DNA of 20,000 nt from positions 1 to 20,000 of the forward strand of contig RPFO01002319.1 in assembly GCA_009746045.1 (NCBI GenBank), written 5' to 3'. This DNA comes from Mesostigma viride (Eukaryota; Streptophyta; Mesostigmatophyceae; Mesostigmatales; Mesostigmataceae). The notes beneath the pieces are model-generated. The model was not told the DNA's origin, made no database searches, and saw only the letters and a list, made by a program, of their open reading frames with translations. How positions within the stretch are numbered: position 1 is the stretch's first letter; each line of letters starts with the position of its first letter. A program made the translations under genes and the position numbers. Shown one piece after another: positions 1 to 8,300 of the stretch.

Positions 1-60
1 CTTCTCTCTCCCTCTCTCTCTCTCCCTCTCCCTCTTACCCCCCCCCTTTTACAAACACCA
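1..60. repeat. CT microsatellite and C tract
   Basis: The window opens in a pyrimidine-only CT/CCT array followed by a run of C. It is simple sequence with no coding signal and marks the left edge of what can be read. Confidence 0.85.
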
Positions 61-98
61 TAATTCTGCCAACGTCACTCTTCCTGGACCGTGTGATA

Positions 99-501
99 GT
101 TACGCCCGCCGTCGTTTCTTGTCTTACTGGAAGAGCACATGACCAACATTGGTTGTGCTAGTTACGCCCGCCGTCGTTTCTTTTGCCTTTTCGATGTCGA
201 AATATATCTCGGGAAAGATGCACCCCCGTCAGTTAACTTGTCATCTTGTAAGCTCAATCTTTCCATGATAGTTACGCCCGCCGTCGTTTCTTTTGCATCT
301 TCGATGTCGAAGTGTTTGTCGTGAAAGTTGCATCCCCGTCAGCTTCTTGTAAGATCAATGTTTCATGATAGTTACGCCCGCCGTCGTTTCTTTTTTATTT
401 TCGATGTCGAAGAATATGTCGTGAAAGTTGCAGCGCGTTCGTGTCCATTGTGATCTTGTGATATCAAAGTTTCCCATGATAGTTACGCCCGCCGTCGTTT
501 C
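99..501 (+). repeat. Tandem array carrying five copies of the 20-bp dyad
   Basis: Five identical dyads (GTTACGCC-CGCC-GTCGTTTC) start at 99, 161, 271, 371 and 482. From the second copy on they sit in an approximately 100-111 bp unit that also carries the small palindrome TTCGATGTCGAA and, in some units, GTCGTGAAAGTTGCA. The dyads are perfectly conserved while the flanks drift, so the dyad looks selected or recently copied. The stretch has no convincing gene. Short open frames on either strand come from the repeat itself. Confidence 0.85.
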
Positions 502-612
502 TGTTGCTTCTCGTTCGTTTAAAATATCTAATGAAGTTTTTACCATCGTTCACCTAAAACAAATTACTTTAAATCTGCACCCGTTAAACCACACCCCCCT
601 CGAAATGACTCC

Positions 613-852
613 ATGGTTGCAGAACAAATGTCAGAAGAAGAACAAAAAAAATGCTTCGGAAACCACAAGCGCAAAAGGAAAGCCGATGACAATTTAGAGA
701 CCCTCTCGGAGGATGTGCCGGAGTTGGTTTCTTCGGATGACGAGTTTGAATACTCAAAAACATCAGGGGGACAAGTTCTTGAGAAAGCATGGAAGGTGTT
801 TGTGACAAACGCGTTTGTGGAATGGATAAAAAAAAACTATTCCGAGGAATAG
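613..852 (+). CDS. Small acidic/basic hypothetical protein
   Basis: The predicted protein is 79 aa, or 74 aa if translation begins at the second ATG at 628. I do not recognise it. It has a basic cluster (KRKRKAD) that could serve as a nuclear localisation signal, then an acidic serine-rich segment, and an aromatic C-terminus (AWKVFV, EWIKKNY). An AG directly upstream (GTTGCAG then AACAAATG) resembles a 3' splice site, as in the other genes of the cluster. An AT-rich spacer with AATAAA at 872-877 follows the stop. It is the first of five small genes on this strand. It is probably real because of the flanking signals, but the function is unknown. Confidence 0.5.
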   Translation: MVAEQMSEEEQKKCFGNHKRKRKADDNLETLSEDVPELVSSDDEFEYSKTSGGQVLEKAWKVFVTNAFVEWIKKNYSEE

Positions 853-871
853 TAACTTGTTATTATAAAAT

Positions 872-877
872 AATAAA
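872..877 (+). terminator. AATAAA polyadenylation signal
   Basis: AATAAA lies 20 bases after the stop of the first small gene, in an AT-rich spacer. The spacer shares TAACTTGTT and TAATGTTTAT with the spacer after the MYND gene. Confidence 0.45.
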
Positions 878-920
878 TTAATGTTTATGAATTTTTTTGT
901 TCGTTTTTTCCCTGAAAAAG

Positions 921-1676
921 ATGGAGTCCGAGATCGTGAATGAAGTCTACGGAAGCGTCCTTCAAAACGTTTTCAAACAAGTTCGCTTTCTGTCGCGTGT
1001 CATATTCGAGGAAGTTCGAGTCGCGCAGGAGAGGACAGGCCGCCACTTGGCCGTTTTATTGGCGTTTGATTCGTTCAGCCAAATGGAGAGAATTATGTAC
1101 GCCCAGCTAGCTGATATGAACTTCTGTATTCAAGAGGGTTTTTTCAGACCACAGATGGATCTAAGAGTGCCCATAGACCCAAGGACGGAGTTCCGCCTTT
1201 TGGTGTCGTTCATTACAAAGGGGCCAAAGATAGAGTTGGGGGAAGAGGAAGGGGCTCAGCTTGGGTGCACCTACGGGCGCGCATTTTACCCGAATGTTAC
1301 GCATTCTCTGCGCGTGAGGGCTGATGCATGTGTAGGGGCAGTACCCCTCAACATGAACTTTTTCTTGCTCTCTGACCCGATCGTGAGGGATGGGGATCGC
1401 ATGCGTAGTACGCGAAAGTGCTCCAAGGAGGGGTGTGGGTGCGAAACAGGACCTCATATCAAGTGGTGTAGAGGATGTAGGGATGCCAGATATTGCAGTG
1501 AGGAGTGCCAGCGTGCGGACTGGAGTAGGCATAAGGATAGATGCGAACGTCTGAGGCAAGCGAGGGAGGTGCTGGCAGGGGTGAAGTGGGGGGTTAACGT
1601 GACGACGATACTGGATAAAACTATGGGGTCTGATGTCGACTTCTCCTTCAACTTCCACGACGGCTCTGCCTCTTAG
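921..1676 (+). CDS. MYND-type zinc-finger protein
   Basis: The protein is 251 aa and ends in a clear MYND finger at about residues 167-208. The Cys/His pattern runs from KCSKEGCGC through WCRGC, RYCSEECQ and DWSRHKDRC. MYND domains bind two zinc ions and usually mediate protein-protein contacts, often in transcriptional regulators or beside SET domains. No SET or other catalytic domain is visible here. The first 160 residues (helical, VLQNVFKQVRFLSRVIFEEV) are unrecognised. I chose the ATG at 921 because the frame upstream lacks another ATG and AAG directly precedes it, as in the neighbours. The gene is intronless as read and lies 68 bp after the previous stop. The finger is certain and the role is not. 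Confidence 0.88.
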   Translation: MESEIVNEVYGSVLQNVFKQVRFLSRVIFEEVRVAQERTGRHLAVLLAFDSFSQMERIMYAQLADMNFCIQEGFFRPQMDLRVPIDPRTEFRLLVSFITKGPKIELGEEEGAQLGCTYGRAFYPNVTHSLRVRADACVGAVPLNMNFFLLSDPIVRDGDRMRSTRKCSKEGCGCETGPHIKWCRGCRDARYCSEECQRADWSRHKDRCERLRQAREVLAGVKWGVNVTTILDKTMGSDVDFSFNFHDGSAS

Positions 1677-1777
1677 AAAAACTTGAAATGTAGAGTAATA
1701 ACTTGTTTATATGATGTTATATTTAATGTTTAATGTTTAATGTTTATAACGTATCATTTTCCTCCTACGCGCAGGAA

Positions 1778-1978
1778 ATGGTGGAGGTTAAGGAGAGTTT
1801 GGCCAAAAGGCAAAGGACCGACACACTTCGACATAATGGAAGGAGTCTTCCATTGTACATCAAAAAAATAGTCGAGGATTACTGGCTCGCTTCCGACTCG
1901 ACTCCTCGTCCGAGTCCGGTGATACCGGACAGTGTCAAAGTCTGGAAGGTTTCAGCACATCAATCGCACATTGAATAG
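1778..1978 (+). CDS. Small basic hypothetical protein
   Basis: The frame encodes 66 aa. It has a basic patch near the N-terminus (LAKRQRT), a hydrophobic/aromatic centre (LYIKKIVEDYWLA) and a proline-rich stretch (STPRPSPVIP). I do not recognise it. I preferred the ATG at 1778 to the one at 1733 because the 1733 start lies in an AT-rich repeat (TTTAATG three times) and because CTACGCGCAG just before 1778 looks like a 3' splice acceptor. After the stop come a dyad copy at 2012-2031 and two AATAAA signals. It could instead be a 3' exon of a longer gene. Confidence 0.45.
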   Translation: MVEVKESLAKRQRTDTLRHNGRSLPLYIKKIVEDYWLASDSTPRPSPVIPDSVKVWKVSAHQSHIE

Positions 1979-2011
1979 ATAATGTTTTATCGCCATATTG
2001 CTGTTCGACAA

Positions 2012-2031
2012 GTTGCGCCTTGGGGCGTTTC
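2012..2031 (+). promoter_or_regulatory. 20-bp dyad copy 6
   Basis: GTTGCGCC-TTGG-GGCGTTTC. Inner arms CGCC/GGCG are perfectly complementary around a TTGG centre that differs from all other copies. It lies 33 bases after a stop codon and upstream of the poly(A) signals. Confidence 0.7.
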
Positions 2032-2058
2032 TTTGCGCCAAATTTAAACCTTCGTATT

Positions 2059-2077
2059 AATAAACAAGTACAATAAA
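2059..2077 (+). terminator. Two AATAAA polyadenylation signals
   Basis: AATAAA occurs at 2059-2064 and 2072-2077, in AT-rich sequence between the 66-aa gene and the next start. This is a plausible 3' end for the upstream transcript. Confidence 0.5.
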
Positions 2078-2113
2078 AAAATTTCAAAACGTTTTTTGAA
2101 TTTTATTTTCCGG

Positions 2114-2142
2114 GGCCGGTATGTTATCGTAACTTGTCGCAG
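2114..2142 (+). promoter_or_regulatory. Conserved pre-start element GGCCGGTATGTT...CAG
   Basis: The 12-mer GGCCGGTATGTT sits 17 bases before the start codon and is followed by TCGCAG directly abutting ATG. The same arrangement precedes the gene at 3290, and a shorter form (TCGTATGTT...GCAG) precedes the ATG at 4247. It could be a promoter/initiator motif or the 3' end of a leader intron. The distance is too short for GTATGT to be the donor of a normal cis intron. Confidence 0.5.
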
Positions 2143-3009
2143 ATGTCCGGTTCGACGGAAGATTCGTCCGATTCGTCTAGTCACCTCCTGATGGAGGATT
2201 GGCAACGACTTCAACAACACCAAGCGGTTGCCACTGTCATTCAGAGTGTTGCTCGCTCAATAGGGGCGCCGCGCAAGTGTGATGTGTCCACTTGCAAGAA
2301 AACCGCTCTCGGATTTGACTTGTATTGCCGAAAGCACGAAGAACATTCTCGTCACATCGAAAATGCCCTCAGTCGCGGACTTGGAATGGCGGGCGCCCTC
2401 GGACCTGGATTGGCGGGGGGGGCCCTGCGACTTCGCCTGGACATGACTGTCGGAGAGGTCGTGGGTGTAAATTTTGATTTCACCAGGGGAGACGAGTACT
2501 TCCTTGAAGATTGGATAGTCAAAGACTCCGCGACAGGTGCGGACTTGGCAAAGGGAGGCTACGTTGCCGGCGCCCAAGAAAATGGTTGGAGTAGCTTGAG
2601 ATGCTTTTTGATGACGACACCTTTTGCCGACTCGCGTGACACGGATGTAAGCGAACTTTATCGGCGTATGTGTTTTGCACTCGCCGACATTCCGCTGATA
2701 ACTCAACGAGAGTTCGATTTTCGCGTGGAAACAAAAGCCAAAGCGATTGTATCCGGCGTGAAGGCGATTGTGGAGGAGGAGCAGGATTCTCTGTGTGCAG
2801 AGTATTTGGAGAGAGTGGCCCCGATGAAGACGAGGAGGTCCGAAATCTATCCTGACACCGGCAACAAGGAGGCAAAGTTGGTGGCCGCCAAAGAAGAGAT
2901 GTTCGCTCGTGTCGATGAAATGGCGGCGAAAGAGGTTCCGAGAGTTCGCTCGATCGGTTGTTGCAAAACCTGCAGAGAGTGGAACGAGTCGCGGGACAGT
3001 CTATATTGA
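2143..3009 (+). CDS. C-x4-C-x10-C-x2-H zinc-motif protein 1
   Basis: The 288-aa protein starts at the ATG abutting CGCAG. After a Ser/Asp-rich N-terminus it carries the putative zinc ligands C46, C51, C62 and H65 (C-x4-C-x10-C-x2-H), with a KCDVSTCKKTA...YCRKHEE context. This resembles the short Cys/His motif found as repeats in some plant and protist proteins. A glycine/alanine-rich stretch follows, then an unrecognised central domain (MTVGEVVGVNFDFTRGDEYF) and a helical, charged C-terminal part ending in CCKTC. The gene at 3290 shares the zinc motif and the upstream element but little else, so the two are probably diverged paralogues. A dyad starts six bases after the stop. Zinc binding is inference and the function is unknown. 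Confidence 0.7.
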   Translation: MSGSTEDSSDSSSHLLMEDWQRLQQHQAVATVIQSVARSIGAPRKCDVSTCKKTALGFDLYCRKHEEHSRHIENALSRGLGMAGALGPGLAGGALRLRLDMTVGEVVGVNFDFTRGDEYFLEDWIVKDSATGADLAKGGYVAGAQENGWSSLRCFLMTTPFADSRDTDVSELYRRMCFALADIPLITQREFDFRVETKAKAIVSGVKAIVEEEQDSLCAEYLERVAPMKTRRSEIYPDTGNKEAKLVAAKEEMFARVDEMAAKEVPRVRSIGCCKTCREWNESRDSLY

Positions 3010-3014
3010 TATGA

Positions 3015-3034
3015 GTTGCGCCCGCCGGCGTTTC
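3015..3034 (+). promoter_or_regulatory. 20-bp dyad copy 7
   Basis: GTTGCGCC-CGCC-GGCGTTTC, beginning six bases after the stop codon of the preceding gene. Inner arms are fully complementary. Confidence 0.7.
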
Positions 3035-3154
3035 TCTGGTCTTGAATGCCCCCCCTCTACATACACATTATATTGTCTGGACATTCGTATGTAGTGACAA
3101 TCGTAGTCGATGTGATTGCCATTCGTTTGTACGTAGAAAGTGGTTGTTGAGGAA

Positions 3155-3174
3155 GTTGCGCCCCAGGGCGTTTC
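3155..3174 (+). promoter_or_regulatory. 20-bp dyad copy 8
   Basis: GTTGCGCC-CCAG-GGCGTTTC, in the same spacer as copy 7, 140 bases downstream. The arms are kept while the central four bases differ. Confidence 0.7.
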
Positions 3175-3226
3175 TTTGTTGCATTTTCTTCAAATTTTAG
3201 CTCGCATAAATAGATGAAGATGACTT

Positions 3227-3232
3227 AATAAA
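3227..3232 (+). terminator. AATAAA polyadenylation signal
   Basis: AATAAA in the AT-rich spacer, about 220 bases after the stop at 3009 and just before the next pre-start element. Confidence 0.45.
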
Positions 3233-3265
3233 TGCCAGTTTTTTTTAATAATATAAACTACTCGC

Positions 3266-3289
3266 GGCCGGTATGTTCTGGTTTCGCAG
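3266..3289 (+). promoter_or_regulatory. Second GGCCGGTATGTT...CAG pre-start element
   Basis: GGCCGGTATGTT at 3266-3277, then TTTCGCAG abutting ATGTCC. The 12-mer is identical to the one at 2114, although the coding sequences downstream have diverged strongly. This points to constraint or to a recent copy of the 5' flank. Confidence 0.5.
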
Positions 3290-4024
3290 ATGTCCAGTCT
3301 GACGGTCGACATAAGGGGACGTCCATATCAGGACGCTGTTTTCCGGATTTTTGAGAAGGATCCCGAAAAGAAGTGCCGGGATAGGAAATGTAAAAAGCTG
3401 TCAATTACCGACATGGGTCTGTGTGGGGAACACATCGTAGCTTTTGGAAAGGACATGATTTCCCGTCATTTGCAACAATACGTTGACAACAATTGTGTGG
3501 GAGGGGCGCAGATGGACGTCCTTCTTGAGGATGGAGTGGACGGAGCCAAAAGGGCTGTAATTCGGCTGTCGGAAATGGATGATGACAAAGAGGACGTGAA
3601 CATTCGCCTTAAGAGGCACGACGATAACACGGCCGATTGTGTGTTTGGGTCTCGAGGAGTGGCGGATGAGAGGCAGGTCTTCCATGATGCCGCGGAGAAG
3701 GTGGTGGAATGGATGATGGGTTGGTCAAATCTTGACGTTCGCATATTCAACCGTCTGACGTCTGATTTCCTTCTCCGGGGAAGTTTCAAGATGGTTGACC
3801 GTGCAAGGCAGTCCAGGAACCAGGTATCCGTTTCCATGGCCAGTCCGATCGCACGCATGATTGAGGGGGGCCCTCTTCCGCGCAACCTTGCCTCGAGATT
3901 TCGAAAATACCGTGAAGGGCTCGACCGAAAATCAGCAGCGATTTCCCATTCGCGAACCACTTATGGGTCGACGGAGGTGGTAACGGAATTTTTTTGCATT
4001 TCCTTGCCAATTGATTCTTTATGA
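3290..4024 (+). CDS. C-x4-C-x10-C-x2-H zinc-motif protein 2
   Basis: As an uninterrupted frame it encodes 244 aa. Putative zinc ligands are C29, C34, C45 and H48 (KCRDRKCKK...GLCGEH), with the same spacing as in the gene at 2143. The remainder, including a helical stretch (DAAEKVVEWMMGW) and a basic C-terminal region, is unrecognised. The 3' end is uncertain. A GTAACG donor at 3980 in phase 0, paired with the strong acceptor at 4244-4246, would drop the last 14 codons and fuse the protein in frame to the large gene downstream. With no evidence of transcription I keep it as a separate gene and flag the alternative. Two dyads lie in the following spacer. Confidence 0.65.
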   Translation: MSSLTVDIRGRPYQDAVFRIFEKDPEKKCRDRKCKKLSITDMGLCGEHIVAFGKDMISRHLQQYVDNNCVGGAQMDVLLEDGVDGAKRAVIRLSEMDDDKEDVNIRLKRHDDNTADCVFGSRGVADERQVFHDAAEKVVEWMMGWSNLDVRIFNRLTSDFLLRGSFKMVDRARQSRNQVSVSMASPIARMIEGGPLPRNLASRFRKYREGLDRKSAAISHSRTTYGSTEVVTEFFCISLPIDSL

Positions 4025-4064
4025 GGGACATAGAGTTGTTTGTATAGAGAGTGAATTGACGAAA

Positions 4065-4084
4065 GTTGCGACGGCGGTCGCATC
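4065..4084 (+). promoter_or_regulatory. 20-bp dyad copy 9 (most symmetric)
   Basis: GTTGCGAC-GGCG-GTCGCATC. The inner arms TGCGAC/GTCGCA pair over six bases. This is the only copy with A in position 7 of both half-sites. Confidence 0.7.
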
Positions 4085-4177
4085 TTTTAGTGCGTCGTTC
4101 TCTTGTTATGAATCTCTGTTCATTCTGAATTATAACGTTGTTTGTACCTTGACATAATGATGCATTTTTTGTATTGA

Positions 4178-4197
4178 GTTGCGACGTGGGGCGCATC
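4178..4197 (+). promoter_or_regulatory. 20-bp dyad copy 10
   Basis: GTTGCGAC-GTGG-GGCGCATC. Its right half-site reads GATGCGCC on the other strand, a variant also used as the left half-site of copies 16 and 17. It lies 50 bases before the start of the large gene. Confidence 0.65.
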
Positions 4198-4246
4198 TTC
4201 CTGCTGACTCGTATGTTTTTTCCAATTTTTTTGTTTTGTGTTGCAG

Positions 4247-5307
4247 ATGGAAAAGGGCGGCCCTACATCGCAGGTGGTCGGCGACTCTCCCCCTAGGGGG
4301 GAAGGGTCAGAAGGGCAACCAGTTCAGGCCCAAGGCGCCTCCCCACAACAGCCTCCTCACAAGCGTGCAAGGGAGGGCACGCCGCCCCCAATGGTGGAAT
4401 CTGGTGTCAGCTTTGCCGCGGTCACTGGGAAGGATGAGTACCACGGTGGTCTTGAGATGGTGGACGATCCGGTTAAGCGGATTCAGATTGAGCGGTTTGA
4501 GCGACTCGCGAATGGCACTCGTGAACAGCAATTCGCGCTGTACCAAGACATCCTTAATGACAAACCTGAAGTCGCCAAGGTGCCTTATACCTCCAAGCGC
4601 ACATTCATGCCTCGTTTCGAAACCCTGCTCCAGCAGGAGCTAAGGTTGCGTCGGTTGGCTCAGAATGCGCCAGAGACAGTAGCCGCCGCGCCCTCCCATG
4701 CCGCGCCTGCCGCAGTAGCCCAAAAGAGGGGGGAGAGTGTGCACGAGTCGGCCGCAGTGCCCTCAACCGCAAGGGATCCCCCCGCGACTTCCAAGCCGGT
4801 CGCGACGGGCGATATGCCCCCGCCGCGGCAGAGGGGAAGGGGGAAGGGGGTCGATGGAGGGGAAGTCCTCGATGTTTTCGATATGACGCTGGGCAATTTG
4901 GAAGGTGGCGGGCCGATCTTCGTAAGTCTCCGCCCATTAAATTGATGTCGTGAAATACAATACGCATTTTTTTGCAATATTCGCCAGACATGTCATTTCC
5001 GACAACTAAGCGGATTTTTACTTTCCGTTGAAATGTTCGCAGGGCCGGCAAGAGGATGTTGGTGCAAGAGAAGCCCGCTCAATGGCGGGAAGCACCCAGG
5101 TACATGAGTGCGTCAGATTCCTCTCCGGTTTACTTGTATTGAAAAGGTTTGCGTGCGTATATCCTTGTTTATTTTTGTAGTAATTTTTTTCTTGTGAATG
5201 GACAATCGCGTTTGCTATTTTTACAGGGAAGTCCGTTCGAGCAGCAAGAGGGCGGTGACAGGAGGGGAAGTGGATCTTACGGTGGTTCCACTGCAGAGGG
5301 GGGAAGG
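4247..5307 (+). CDS. Large gene, exons 1-3: disordered N-terminal region
   Basis: Exon 1 (4247-4921, 225 codons) starts at ATG directly after TTGTGTTGCAG. It is Pro/Gly/Ala/Gln-rich, with a basic cluster PHKRAREG that could be a nuclear signal. A short helical block (RIQIERFERLANGTREQQFALYQ is its core) is followed by low-complexity alanine- and arginine/glycine-rich sequence. Exon 2 (5043-5099, 19 codons) and exon 3 (5227-5307, 27 codons) are small, hydrophilic and Gly/Arg-rich. The introns between them are 121 and 127 bp with donors GTAAGT and GTACAT. The first has a CTAAG branch-like sequence. No enzymatic motif is visible. Exons 2 and 3 are multiples of three, so skipping them would keep the frame. 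Confidence 0.6.
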
Positions 5308-8300
5308 GTAAGTTACCGTTGACTTACAAATTGAAAGTTTAGGTTCGTCCTCAATTGACAGAGTTACGACGGCCGGCGTTTCTCTACACTTTTCTTACAT
5401 TAAAAATCTTCCGTTGATAATGTTCTTGCAGGAAGCCGGTCGTCAGGGTGGGGCAAATCTCCAGGGAGAGGGGGCTATCGCTGTCGGTGAGCCTGTGTCA
5501 GAGGGCGCGGGTGGAAGCGACGGCGATACTGCGAAAATGACACGCTTTAAGGAGCAAGCGGATGCTTATCAACTGAAGAAGTTGGCAAAGTGGGTTGTGG
5601 CCGAGGTGAGAACGGAAACAGCCCCACCTGAGGTACGGAACCAGATGATGACTCTCCATCAAGTCGCTGAGTTGATCGTGAAGAATGCGTGCGCGCCCGA
5701 TGGCGCCACACAGCCTGAGGAGATCCCGAGCGCCAAGGCCTTGATAAAGTGGATGGAGGAGAACCTGTTCGAGGGCAAAGGGAAGGAGAGGAAGTGTAAA
5801 CTGAAGACGGTGACGATGGCGGACGCCAAGACTCTGATCAAGATGTTGAAGGAACACGATGCCCGCCGGGACAAGTCTCCGAAGATCGCGAAGGGGTCGA
5901 AGAAAGCGGCTGAAGCAGCAGCGGTTGAGGGGAATGAGGTAAGTCTACCTCTGTTGTGAGGGGGGCTTTGTTCTTGAGGTCCAGGTTTCATGTAGGTTGC
6001 GACGGCCGGCGTTTCTCAAGTGTGACACTTACTTCCTTTTGACTAACACTTACTTCCTTTCCTGATTTCGCATCGTTGAGGGAAATGAGCCAAGTGTACC
6101 TCTGTTGTGAGGGGGGCTCTGATCTTGAGGTTTAGGTTTCATCTAGGTTGCGACGGCCGGCGTTTCTCAAGTGTGACATTTACTTTATTCCTTTCGGTTA
6201 TGCTTTCCTGATTTTTTCATATCATTGTTAAGGGGAACGAGGTAAGTATACCTCTGTCGTGAGGGGGGCTTTGATGTTGAGGTTCAGGTTTCATGTAGGT
6301 TGCGACGGCCGGCGTTTCTCAATCGGCATTTACTTTATTCCTTTTGGTTATGCTTTCCTGATTTTTTCGCATCAACGCAGTACGTGCAGGCCGAGAGGGC
6401 GACCCACGCGGCCATCCTGTACTCAATCAGCCTCGACCAGCACGCGCGCCGCGAGAACATGAAAATAGATAGTACGTGGACTGCTGCCGTCGACGAACAC
6501 CAGAAGGGACTCTCCGAAGCACTTGCGACCTACAAGGGGAAGGCGCTGAAGGGAAAGGGGAAAGGAAAGGAGGTGGAGGTTGCGGATGCTCCCGTGTCTC
6601 TGCTTGAGAAATGGGAGAAGTCCCCGGTGTCGCAGGATGATGATGACATCCTGGATGTGAACGATGAGATCGCGAAGGGCAAACGGTTGCGGAAGCAGCT
6701 TGCCGTTCAGCCTCGGGACCTCGATGAGATGTCCAAAGCCTTGGTGCATCGAAATCGGGTGTGGACAAGGAACCTGTTCGTGGGGCCTCAGAAGCTCCTC
6801 GCACGAGACTTGCATCTGTCTAGAGCCGAGCAGAACGCCACCATTTTTGCAAACTCGGAGTCCGACTACGGCCACGACAAGCTGGTGATTCCTGTGTGGC
6901 GGTACTCGTTCCAGTTTTTGGCTGACCGGTGCCCCAACAGTTTTCATGACTGGATGAAAAAGGAAGGCACCCAGCGTCAGCTCGCGCAACTCTTCGGGGA
7001 GATGGGGGGGCACGGACAATGAAGGCTGGCTACGCTCGCGCAATGACTGACAAAGAGATTGATATCTACCTGCGAACGAGCTCGGCCAAGGGAATGGCCG
7101 AAGCTGCTTCCACCGCGGTTCTGACAGGACCGGCCGATATTCTGGACTCACTTAAGCCCGTGGACGTGAGAAAGGCCGCGCTTTTGGACAGTTTGTGCAA
7201 GTCCGCCTGGGAGATGGCTCCACTCGAGAAGAAGACACCGTTGCCGCCAGCCATTTGCGGCTTTCTCGTGCTGGACGGGAACCACTTTACCACACTCATC
7301 AAATCGGTGAAATTCGAACTGGTCACCGACAATATGACGGTGGACCAAAGATCTGTGTGGTACCAGGCAATGCTGAATGGTTTCATGAAGGCGGAAAAGC
7401 TCAGGGTCGTTGCGCGGGGAGGGAAGGAGCAGGAGGTCACGAAGACCGTGGCCGCGGCGAAGCTGGAGGAGTGGGCAACTGATTGGACGAATTTCGGGGG
7501 GGTGGACGTGCAGATGCTCAAGGGTGAGACCATCCTGCCGACCTGGTGGCAGATCCGTGAACAGAAGGTAAGCCAGGTTGCGACCGCCGGCGTTTCTATA
7601 AGTGGTTTTCTTGTGTTAATTTCAGTATGCCATTAGTTCGGTCAAGATGCGACCGCCGGCGTTTCTATAAGGGGTTTTCATGTTCCACCTTAGCATGCCA
7701 TATTTTGGTCAAGATGCGACCGCCGGCGTTTCTGTCAGTCGTATTCTTGTTCTCAGTTGAGTTGTGCTTATTTGGGAGGACTGTCGATGTGTCTCTGCGC
7801 GTTGTTGCCCTACGGGGATGCAGGTTACCGAACAAGTCGGCAAGATGATCGAAGTTGTCAGGCAGCTCGGGAACGCCATGAACGCCGAGGACACAGCCCA
7901 AGCCAAGGCAACGTGGGGCTCAGCGCTGGGGGATGTGCACCGGGCCTACCAGGCATATGGACCCGTCAAGAGAGGGAAGGGCGTGTCTCTCCCAACTCCT
8001 CTGTACGGCAAGATCTGGGCGATTGTGAAGCCCTTTTGGCAGAAAGGAGAGCAAGCCAAGGCCGAAGGGGACGGCGCAGGCGACAAGGCAGGAGGGGCTG
8101 AAGAGACGGACAAGTGGGGGCCGGACCAGAAGAACTTCATGCAGCGCTGGCTGTTCTGGTGTGAGGACCCTTTGAAGCCCGCTGTCGACGGCAAGCCGGC
8201 GATCGCACAGGATATCGCGGCTCGGCAAGACTTCCTTGACACGCGCCCTAAAGACAAGGCGCACGAACTGTCCATTTTCACCGCGCATCGGGAACTTGCG

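Noticed and set aside
99-503. Spaced repeats resembling a CRISPR array
   Set aside because: The intervals between repeats are similar to one another and of unequal length, the repeats continue in introns, and the sequence is eukaryotic with no cas genes.
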